From NCBI GenBank assembly GCA_964621525.1, contig CAZUMS010000001.1, positions 124,001 to 188,000 of the forward strand: DNA of 64,000 bases, written 5' to 3'. The translations under genes were made by a program, and so were the position numbers. Positions 51,406 through 58,529 of the stretch are shown here, piece after piece. Every line of letters begins with the position of its first letter. Positions within the stretch are counted from its first letter, which is position 1. The stretch is from CAZMGV01 sp964621525 [NCBI: uncultured bacterium] (GTDB lineage: Bacteria > JAGRBM01). Below the pieces are notes generated by a model. The model searched no databases. It saw only the letters and a list, made by a program, of their open reading frames with translations, and was not told the DNA's origin.

Positions 51406-54120
51406 TCAGTGGGCGGCCGCCCAGTTGCGGGCCGCGTTCGTATCAACCTCGAGCGGCACGTCGAGCTTGACCACTGAGGACATGACCGAAGGCACAAGTT
51501 TCCGGATCCTGTCCACTTCCCGGTCGGGCGCCTCAAACAGCAGCTCGTCATGGACCTGAAGGATCATCCGCGTGCCGAGACCTTCGTCCGGAAGCCGGCG
51601 GTGCAGCTCGATCATGGCAGCCTTGATGATGTCGGCCGCCGTCCCCTGAATTACCGTATTGCAGGCCGCCCGTTCGGCGAAGGATCGCTCCTGGAAGTTC
51701 TTCGACGTCAGCGTCGGCAGGTAGCGCTTCCGGCCGAGCAGAGTCGTCACATAGCCCTTCTTCCTGGCCTCTTCGACGGTCTTGTCGAAGAAGGACTTCA
51801 CGCCCGGATACCGGCGGAAATAGGCATCGATGTACTTCTGCGCCTCGCCGGGCGATACCTCGAGACTTTTCCCGAGCGACATGGCGCCGATGCCGTAGAT
51901 CACGCTGAAGTTGATCGTTTTGCCGGCTCCACGCTGTTCCCTAGTGACCTTGTCCGGTTCGACACCGAACATCTCCGCGGCCGTGAGGCGATGGATATCT
52001 GCTCCCTCCCGGTAGGCCTTCACCAGCGCCGGATCGCCGGTCACATGGGCGAGCAGCCTCAGTTCCACCTGCGAATAGTCCGCCGACACAAGCTGATGAC
52101 CTTCGGGAGCTATGAATGCCTCACGGATACGGCGGCCGTCCTCGGTACGGGCGGGAATGTTCTGGAGATTTGGATCCGATGAAGAAAGTCGGCCGGTTTC
52201 CGCGACCGTCTGGTTGAATGACGTGTGAATCCTACCGGTCCTGGCATTCACCATTTGCGGGAGCGCGTCGATGTAAGTGCCCTTCAGCTTCGTGAGCCCC
52301 CGGTACTCGATCAGCAACCGGGGCATTTCGTGCTGCTCGGCGAGTTTTTCCAGCACTTCCTGATCCGTGGAGTAGCCGGTCTTGGTCTTGCGTGACGGCG
52401 GCAGCTTGAGCTTCTCGAACAGGATCACCTGAAGCTGCTTCGGAGAGTCCACGTTGAACTCCGAGTCCGCAAGGGCATAGATCTGCTTGAGCAGTTTCTG
52501 CATCCGGTCGCCGAACTCGCGGGAAAGCGCAGCGAGCTGCTTCGTGTCGACCAGTACGCCCCGCTCTTCCATGTCGATGAGCACGTCCACGAGCGGCATT
52601 TCGACCTTGTCGAACAGGCCGCGGACTCCTTCCGCCGCGAGGCGCGGGTCGAGCTGCTCGTGCAGCCGAACAACGGCGTCGGCATCCTCGGCGGAATACT
52701 CCGTCGCCCTGGGGATCTCCACCTGGTCGAAGGTCCGCTGGTGTTTCCCGGTACCCGTGACCTCTTCGTAGGAAAGCATCCGGTGTTTGAGGAAATCGAA
52801 CGCGAGCTGGTCGAGGCCATGCGAACGGCGGCCGGGATCGAGCACGTAGGAAGCGATCATCGAATCCCAGTCGAATCCCCGGCAGTGAATGCCGTAGCGG
52901 AGCATGATCCGGCGGTCATATTTGACGTTCTGGCCGATCTTCACGATGGCCGGATCCTCCAGAACCGGTTTGATGAGGGCGACGGCCCTGTCCCTCGGAA
53001 TCTGTACCGGCGCCCCGAGATACCGGTGGGCGACCGGCACGTACCAGGCACGGCCCGGCTTCGTGGCGAACGACATGCCGACCAGCTCCGCCTCAAGCTC
53101 GTTCAGCGACGTCGTCTCGGTATCGAAGGCGACGAACTTCGTCTTACGAATCTCAGCGATGAGCTTTTCGAATGCGGCCTCGTCCAGCACCGTTTCGTAA
53201 CGGTCGCGCCGGAAGCCCTGGTACTGGTCCTCCGTGGACATCTCCCGGATCAGGCCGGTGAAATCCATCTCCCGGAAGAACGCCGCCATGCGTGCCGGGT
53301 CAGGATCCCGGGCAGTCAGATCGTCCAGAGATGCCTTGAGCGGCACATCGTCCCGGCAGGTGGCCAGTTTCTTGGACAGCACTGCCATTTCGCGCCCGGC
53401 TTCGAGCTTCTCGCGAAGCCCCTTCTTGTCGATCTCGTCCAGGTGTTTCAGCAGGTTCTCGATGGAGCCGTATTTCTGGATCAGGCCCGGCGCGGTTTTC
53501 TCTCCGACACCCCTCACGCCGGGGATATTGTCGGTCGAGTCGCCGATGATCCCCTGCACATCCGTCACCTGCTCCGGCGGGACGCCGAATTTCTCGATCA
53601 CCTGCTCGCGGCCGATCGCCCGGTCCTTCATCGGGTCCCACATGCCCACATGATCACTCACGAGCTGCATGAGGTCCTTGTCGGACGAGACGATGACCGT
53701 ATCCACGCCCTGCTTCTCGAACCGGCGGGCGAGCGTCGCAATGATGTCGTCCGCCTCGAACCCCCTGAGCTCGAGCAGCGGCAGGTTGAACGCCTCCGTG
53801 GCTGCCCGGCGGCAGAGATCGAACTGCGGGACGAGGTCCGGGTCCGGCTCCTTGCGGTTCGCTTTGTAGGCCGGGAAAATTTCCTCGCGGAACGTGGGGC
53901 CGCTCGCGTCGTTCACACAGGCGATATAGGCCGGTTTAAAGGACTTCTGGAGCTTGAGCAGCATTCGGCAGAAACCCAGCACGGCGTTGGTCGGAAGCCC
54001 CTTGGCATTCGACATGGGCGGCAGCGCGTGGAACGCCCGGAAGACGTAGGCCATCGTGTCGACGAGATAGACCTTCGGTCGCTCGCCCTGGTCTTCCGGT
54101 CTGTGCTGCTTCTCCGTCAC
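51406..54120 (-). CDS. polA: DNA polymerase I
   Basis: A 904-residue Pol I for Okazaki-fragment processing and repair. The N-terminal 5'-nuclease (~1-300) has VYLVDTMAYVFRAFHALPP and GVRGVGEKTAPGLIQKYGS. The 3'-5' exonuclease keeps its acidic residues: FDTETTSLNELE, GQNVKYDRRIM and YSAEDADAVVRL, so proofreading should be active. The polymerase has motif A ADYSQVELRLLAH, motif B RGAGKTINFSVIYGIG and motif C LQVHDELLFEAP. All are intact. Confidence 0.97.
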   Translation of the reverse strand: MTEKQHRPEDQGERPKVYLVDTMAYVFRAFHALPPMSNAKGLPTNAVLGFCRMLLKLQKSFKPAYIACVNDASGPTFREEIFPAYKANRKEPDPDLVPQFDLCRRAATEAFNLPLLELRGFEADDIIATLARRFEKQGVDTVIVSSDKDLMQLVSDHVGMWDPMKDRAIGREQVIEKFGVPPEQVTDVQGIIGDSTDNIPGVRGVGEKTAPGLIQKYGSIENLLKHLDEIDKKGLREKLEAGREMAVLSKKLATCRDDVPLKASLDDLTARDPDPARMAAFFREMDFTGLIREMSTEDQYQGFRRDRYETVLDEAAFEKLIAEIRKTKFVAFDTETTSLNELEAELVGMSFATKPGRAWYVPVAHRYLGAPVQIPRDRAVALIKPVLEDPAIVKIGQNVKYDRRIMLRYGIHCRGFDWDSMIASYVLDPGRRSHGLDQLAFDFLKHRMLSYEEVTGTGKHQRTFDQVEIPRATEYSAEDADAVVRLHEQLDPRLAAEGVRGLFDKVEMPLVDVLIDMEERGVLVDTKQLAALSREFGDRMQKLLKQIYALADSEFNVDSPKQLQVILFEKLKLPPSRKTKTGYSTDQEVLEKLAEQHEMPRLLIEYRGLTKLKGTYIDALPQMVNARTGRIHTSFNQTVAETGRLSSSDPNLQNIPARTEDGRRIREAFIAPEGHQLVSADYSQVELRLLAHVTGDPALVKAYREGADIHRLTAAEMFGVEPDKVTREQRGAGKTINFSVIYGIGAMSLGKSLEVSPGEAQKYIDAYFRRYPGVKSFFDKTVEEARKKGYVTTLLGRKRYLPTLTSKNFQERSFAERAACNTVIQGTAADIIKAAMIELHRRLPDEGLGTRMILQVHDELLFEAPDREVDRIRKLVPSVMSSVVKLDVPLEVDTNAARNWAAAH

Positions 54121-54204
54121 GCCCCGCCGCTCTCTCCCCGCCCGGCAGCCATTCGGCGGCGCCGGGGAGAGGCGAGGTTAGGGGGGCGAGAGAGGGGATG
54201 CAAA

Positions 54205-54230
54205 ATAAACCGGCCGCTCGGGCGGCCGGC
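54205..54230 (-). terminator. Terminator of the ZU5-like protein gene
   Basis: CCGGCCGC (54210-54217) pairs with GCGGCCGG (54222-54229) around a 4-nt loop. On the minus strand it is followed by TTTATTTTG. It lies 28 nt past the stop of the gene at 54258. Confidence 0.75.
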
Positions 54231-54257
54231 TTTCAGACGCCTGCGCGGCAGTCTGCC

Positions 54258-55034
54258 TTACGGTGCCGGCGGCACAGTGGCGACGATCTGGTAGGTCCCA
54301 AGTGCGCGGATCTCCACTTGGTGCTGGTACGGGGAGGAGCCGGTATCTGCCAGTTCCGCAGGGGTTCCCTCCGGACGCTTCTCAAGAATCCGAACCTGCA
54401 GTTCCTGCTCCTGTGAACACTTAACGCACGGGATGGTGAGCAGGGCCGGACTGGAAAGCGTCAGACCTGCAGGTTCGATCCGGATCGCGGGCCCCAGGAA
54501 GCGTGCCCCCCCGTCTTCAGGATAAAAAGGCTCTTCTTCCAGATGAACCGTGACCAGGGTATCCCGGTCCATCGATCCGGGAAGGAAACAAAGACCTAGT
54601 CCGTTAACCGGACTGGCTTCATCCTCCACGCCGAGACACCCGCCCGCCCGTGCTTCAATCATCTGCCCAGTCTCGGGAGCGGAATCCACAAAGCCACGTA
54701 TCGTTGCGCCCGGAAGCCCGGTGAAAATGCCGGCAATCCGGTTCGTGCCGCGAAGCCGGACCTCCTGAACCAGGGTGACTGACGATGAAATACCGGGAGG
54801 AAGCCGGATCACCGTTTCGTTGATCGTGACGATCCCCTCCAGATGGCCCTGGATCTCCAGAGTCAGGCGGCTCATCTGCCCCTCTGGAGCTGAAAATATT
54901 TCAGCCCCGCTGAATTCTGTCCGGGAGCCAAGATTGACCGTACGGTCGTAATACCTCCGGGAATCAGCCCATCCCGTGGCGGGTAAAAGAGCCAGACAGC
55001 AAGCGATAGAAAATAGTTGAGAGCAACGCGTCAC
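54258..55034 (-). CDS. Secreted protein with ZU5-like C-terminal domain
   Basis: A 258-residue exported protein. The signal MTRCSQLFSIACCLALLPATGWA is cleaved before DSRRYYDR. The middle is beta-rich, with Cys residues in GGCLGVED, GLCFLPG and PCVKCSQE (likely disulfides). LCFLPGSMDRDTLVTVHLEEE and FLGPAIRIEPAGLTLSSPALLTIP fit the ZU5 domain pattern of bacterial surface proteins, though it is short. The GTG at 55034 has GGGGG seven bases upstream; the ATG 16 codons earlier gives a less typical signal. Confidence 0.6.
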   Translation of the reverse strand: MTRCSQLFSIACCLALLPATGWADSRRYYDRTVNLGSRTEFSGAEIFSAPEGQMSRLTLEIQGHLEGIVTINETVIRLPPGISSSVTLVQEVRLRGTNRIAGIFTGLPGATIRGFVDSAPETGQMIEARAGGCLGVEDEASPVNGLGLCFLPGSMDRDTLVTVHLEEEPFYPEDGGARFLGPAIRIEPAGLTLSSPALLTIPCVKCSQEQELQVRILEKRPEGTPAELADTGSSPYQHQVEIRALGTYQIVATVPPAP

Positions 55035-55217
55035 GGCAGAACCCCCAAGGTATGCCCAGACCAACCGGACTGAACGCAGCATTTCAGTAATGAAATACTA
55101 ATACGCCGTACGGAATCTGCCTGTGATCCGTGTCTTATCTTACGTCAGGAGGCAGGAACCATCATTAGCCGCTGGGGCCGGTCCGGGGACTTATTCGTGA
55201 TGGCGGAAGCAGACGGC

Positions 55218-56015
55218 TTAGAGTCCGCCGGTTTCAAAAGCCGTGAAAGTCTTGTCAGCGTCTTCGATCGGACGGTCGAGGGCGACCATGAGGTACTGGC
55301 GCTGATAGCGGCGGTAGAAACTCATGACCTTGCGGGAATAGATCGACTCGTTCAGTTCACGGGTGGCCTTGATCTCGCGCAGGCGGCCGAGGCCCATGTT
55401 GTAGGCCGTCAGCGCCATATCCAGGCGAGGTTCATGGTGACGCATCCTGGCCAGATAGTAGGCACCAAGCTTGATGCTGAACACCGGATCATGGAGAGCG
55501 GAGTCCCCCGGATACCGGATTCCCATTTCATCCGTAATGGCCTTCGCCGTCGCCGGCATCACCTGCATAAGGCCGCGGGCACCGGCATAGGAAACCGCCG
55601 ACTTCCGGAAGCTGGACTCGTGGGAAGCCACCGCCAGAAGCAGCAGCGGATCCAGCGCGTTCCGTTTGGCTTCGACAAACAGTGTTTCGCTGACGAGATG
55701 CCGCTCGGCCTCCGAAAGGCCCGTAGAACCCTCAAGCGCATGGGAGATGACGGCGAACCTGGCGCGGTCTTCCGAAGTGAGAACCGGCGTAATTGCGCGA
55801 CCGGCGCTGCGGGCGAACTCGACCTCAACCACCGGGGTCTTGCGGGACATCACCCAGGTAACCCCGAGGCTCAGTACCAGAAGCCCCACAGCCGCCACAG
55901 CCGCAACGCGGATTGACGCACCGCCCCAGCGGGAGGTGCGGCCTGCGTGGCTGATCTGGCCTTTGGTCCTGGAACTCGCGAGTGCGAGTTTGGCGGCGTA
56001 GTTGAGCGTGCTCAT
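55218..56015 (-). CDS. Membrane-anchored lytic transglycosylase (SLT domain)
   Basis: A 265-residue peptidoglycan lytic transglycosylase. One transmembrane helix (residues ~36-56) anchors it in the inner membrane. The SLT lysozyme-like domain follows, with the catalytic Glu133 in AVASHESSFRKSA, the GARGLMQVMPATA motif, and ALTAYNMGLGRL. It cleaves the MurNAc-GlcNAc bond with 1,6-anhydro product in the periplasm, as MltE or Slt-like enzymes do. It is probably monocistronic. Confidence 0.9.
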   Translation of the reverse strand: MSTLNYAAKLALASSRTKGQISHAGRTSRWGGASIRVAAVAAVGLLVLSLGVTWVMSRKTPVVEVEFARSAGRAITPVLTSEDRARFAVISHALEGSTGLSEAERHLVSETLFVEAKRNALDPLLLLAVASHESSFRKSAVSYAGARGLMQVMPATAKAITDEMGIRYPGDSALHDPVFSIKLGAYYLARMRHHEPRLDMALTAYNMGLGRLREIKATRELNESIYSRKVMSFYRRYQRQYLMVALDRPIEDADKTFTAFETGGL

Positions 56016-56228
56016 GGTGAGTTTTCTTCCGTTTCGGTCCTAAAAGGTCCCTGCCGTTACCGGCCGGTCCTCATGCCCTCGACATCCGACTTACCCACAC
56101 CCTCTTTCACTCAAGGCTCTACATTAAAAAACGATCATCAAGCCTTGTGTATTAGTCTTCGGCTTCAGGCCCGACAAAACAACCGGTTGCCCTTACGGGC
56201 TGAAATCCGAATGAGCCGGTAAAACGGA

Positions 56229-56269
56229 AAGCGGCCTAACTCAAGTTAAATCAATGAGTTAGGCCGCTT
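56229..56269 (-). terminator. Terminator of the phasin-like gene
   Basis: A perfect 15-bp stem, AAGCGGCCTAACTCA (56229-56243) with TGAGTTAGGCCGCTT (56255-56269), and an 11-nt loop, 31 nt past the phasin stop. On the minus strand the tail is TCCGTTTT. Confidence 0.8.
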
Positions 56270-56299
56270 ACTTCCCAGTCAGTGACCGGTTAGTCACTA

Positions 56300-56728
56300 T
56301 CAGGCCTGCGCGACCGGAGCCGCACGACGGGCCTTCGGAGCTGCCTTCTTCACCTGGCCCTTCACGTAGGTGGTTTGCTGCTTGGAGAGCGTTTCCACCT
56401 TCTTGGCCAGCGACTCAACGCGGTGCGACAGGTCGTCGATCTGCGTACGGGTCACGAGTCCCACCCGGTTGATCACTTCCGTCACCCGCAGGGCGAGCAT
56501 CTTCTCGAACTCCTCGCGGCTCTCTTCGAACTGCTCGGCCAGATTCTCCACCCAGTTCTTGCCCTTCTCGAGATCGAGGCCGGCCGTTTCGACGATCTTC
56601 TCAACGATTCCGGTCACTTCGGCTTCGACTTTCTCGAACGCCTTCTGGCCCTGCTCGATCTGCGAGCGGACGAACACGGCGATGGGGTTGTTGTCCTGGT
56701 TCTGGATAGCGGTCTTCTTGGCGGTCAT
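56300..56728 (-). CDS. Phasin-family (PhaI/PhaF-like) granule-associated protein
   Basis: A 142-residue, mainly helical protein of the phasin type that coats polyhydroxyalkanoate granules. Residues ~15-110 form amphipathic helices (VRSQIEQGQKAFEKVEAEVTGIVEKI ... ALRVTEVINRVGLVTRTQIDDLSHRVESLAKKVETL, the phasin-like heptad region). The tail KGQVKKAAPKARRAAPVAQA is the Lys/Ala/Pro type seen in PhaF. No PHA synthase is in the window. It has its own promoter and terminator, which implies strong independent expression. Confidence 0.8.
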   Translation of the reverse strand: MTAKKTAIQNQDNNPIAVFVRSQIEQGQKAFEKVEAEVTGIVEKIVETAGLDLEKGKNWVENLAEQFEESREEFEKMLALRVTEVINRVGLVTRTQIDDLSHRVESLAKKVETLSKQQTTYVKGQVKKAAPKARRAAPVAQA

Positions 56729-57105
56729 GGGTGGATTCCTTCCTTAGATGGTCTTCGTTTTATCTGTTTCCGGTCCGCTGCGTTTGCGGCCGTTACCTTG
56801 TCACTTTTTCGGGGCGCCTCACTGGGGCTCCCCCTCCGAACTGTTCAGTGGAGGGAGCGTCGGCATGACGTGCCGCGTTAGGAGCAAGATAACACAACGC
56901 GTCAGTCCGTCAAGCGTTTTATTTTAGAGACTCGTGTTTGCCCTGTTGCAAGGCCGTTTTGCACAGTTAAAAGGTCAAAAGATATGCTTGACACACTGTT
57001 ATACCGGTGGGAAAGTGGCCGCAGTCACAAGTGAAATTCGCGGCCCGGCAGAACGGCAAGCAGGTTCTGCCTTTGCCATTTGGGAGCCCACAAGGATCGA
57101 GTCCG
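56729..57105. other. 377-bp divergent intergenic region
   Basis: It separates the phasin-like gene (minus) from the Pro/Glu-rich secreted protein (plus). It holds the phasin promoter at 56886-56913, an imperfect TGCAA/TTGCA repeat at 56947-56963, and a TTGACA at 56988-56993 without a good -10 for the plus strand. AAGGA at 57092-57096 is the likely ribosome site of the plus-strand gene. No further gene was seen. Confidence 0.5.
56886..56913 (-). promoter_or_regulatory. Promoter of the phasin-like gene
   Basis: On the minus strand, TTGACG (56908-56913) and TATCTT (56886-56891) are 16 bp apart. The leader to the ATG would be about 150 nt. Confidence 0.5.
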
Positions 57106-57942
57106 TTGCTGGTGTTACGGTTTCATAACTCTGTTTCAGCCGTCTTTGCGGTGGCCGCCGCCGTCTGGCTCAGTATCCCGGCCAGCGCCTCGGCCCAGAT
57201 CAGCGTCGGCCGCTCGGACTGGAACGTCTCCGGAAATATCCCTGCCGCTGAACTCCAGATCGTCGAGCAGCAACTCGGTGAAGTTGCTGCGAGCGCAAAC
57301 CTCAAGCTGGTCTCGATCGGCCTATGCCCGGAAACCGCCTGCACCACGGTATCACTGGCATCGGGACTCTCCCGGTACCTCTACCTTGAACTCCAGGACG
57401 CCGAGGACCGCGGTATGCGGGTCCGCTTCCGGGTGGTGGACGCCCTGAACAGTCGGCCCCTCGCCACCCGGTCCGTTTTTATCCAGAAGAACGACCGCCG
57501 GGGCACGAGATCCGCCCTCGAAGTAACGGTCCGGGACGTGGCGTTCCACCTGTTCGGCCCTCCGGTACCTGATTCCCTCCGGGCCGACGCTGCCCGTAAA
57601 GCCGGAAGTTCGCCTGCAGCTCCCGCCGCGCCCCAGCCCAGTTGGGCCGGTTCCCCGCCACAACAGCCGGATGTGGTGAAACCTGCGCCGGAACCGGAAG
57701 TGATCCCGGTTCGCGCGGAGGCGGTCCGGGAACCCGCCCCGGAACCGGTACGGGCAAGACCCGTCATTCGGGAGACCGCACCACCGCCACCCGAACCTGC
57801 CCCAGAGCCTGTCTACGCAGCCCCTCCGGCTCCTGAGCCGGAGCCAGAACCCGAGCCCCAGCAGGAAATGGCACCTTCCACTCCGCCAGCCAGTACAGAC
57901 ACGATCATTCCCGACAAGATCGACATTCCCTACCTGCCGTAA
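57106..57942 (+). CDS. Secreted Pro/Glu-rich protein
   Basis: A 278-residue exported protein. The signal MLVLRFHNSVSAVFAVAAAVWLSIPASASA is cleaved before QISVGRSD. A ~130-residue domain follows, with a Cys pair (GLCPETAC) and a beta-rich LELQDAEDRGMRVRFRVVDA. The last ~100 residues are Pro/Glu/Ala repeats (PAPEPEVIPV, PEPEPEPEPQ), a TonB-like or wall-spanning spacer. The TTG at 57106 is chosen from AAGGA nine bases before it; the frame is open to 57007 without support. Function is unknown. Confidence 0.65.
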   Translation: MLVLRFHNSVSAVFAVAAAVWLSIPASASAQISVGRSDWNVSGNIPAAELQIVEQQLGEVAASANLKLVSIGLCPETACTTVSLASGLSRYLYLELQDAEDRGMRVRFRVVDALNSRPLATRSVFIQKNDRRGTRSALEVTVRDVAFHLFGPPVPDSLRADAARKAGSSPAAPAAPQPSWAGSPPQQPDVVKPAPEPEVIPVRAEAVREPAPEPVRARPVIRETAPPPPEPAPEPVYAAPPAPEPEPEPEPQQEMAPSTPPASTDTIIPDKIDIPYLP

Positions 57943-57998
57943 GGGGGTAATATCCTGGCTGCCGGGCGGGTGTTGCTCCGGCAGAGGGGGTCCCTGTC

Positions 57999-58529
57999 AT
58001 GCGGCTTTCGGATTACGCCACGGGCATGGCCCGGTACAACCAGTGGATGAACGGGAAGGTCTACGCCGCAGCGGCGGAACTTTCCGACGCCGAACGGAAG
58101 CAGGACCGGGGGGCCTTCTTCGGTTCCATTCACGGGACGCTCAACCATCTCTATATCGGCGACCGGGCCTGGCTGTTCCGGTTCAAGGGCTGGCCGCTCG
58201 ATTTCAGAGGCCCCCGGGACCAGCCGTTCTCCGACTTCGGGCGACTCCGGGAAGCGCGCTCCCGGCTGGATGGCGATATCCTCGACTGGGCCGCTTCCGT
58301 CAGGGATCCGTTCGGCGACTCGCCCTACTCTTTCCACAGCGTGACCTACGGGAGGCAATTCACGCTTCCCGGCTGGGCAACGGTCGTGCAGATGTTCAAT
58401 CACCAGACTCATCACCGGGGTCAGGTGACGACGCTGCTCACCCAGGCGGGCAAGGACGTCGGCGTGACCGACGTCCCGTGGATGCCGTACTGGACGGAAG
58501 CGGCAGGAACCCCGGCCGAAAACCCCTAG
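57999..58529 (+). CDS. DinB-family protein
   Basis: A 176-residue four-helix protein of the DinB/YfiT-like family of probable metal-dependent enzymes. The metal triad is visible: His in HGTLNHLYIGD (about residue 50) and the HHRGQ pair in FNHQTHHRGQVTTLL (~130). Some members are thiol transferases such as bacillithiol or mycothiol enzymes; the substrate here is unknown. It converges on glnD with a 4-nt overlap. Confidence 0.88.
   Translation: MRLSDYATGMARYNQWMNGKVYAAAAELSDAERKQDRGAFFGSIHGTLNHLYIGDRAWLFRFKGWPLDFRGPRDQPFSDFGRLREARSRLDGDILDWAASVRDPFGDSPYSFHSVTYGRQFTLPGWATVVQMFNHQTHHRGQVTTLLTQAGKDVGVTDVPWMPYWTEAAGTPAENP

Noticed and set aside
52660-54294. A 544-codon plus-strand open frame
   Set aside because: It is antisense to polA, which is complete.
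56947-56963. TGCAA-N7-TTGCA as a PhaR-type site
   Set aside because: The arms are only 5 bp and the site is upstream of the phasin promoter; there is no phaR in the window to support it.
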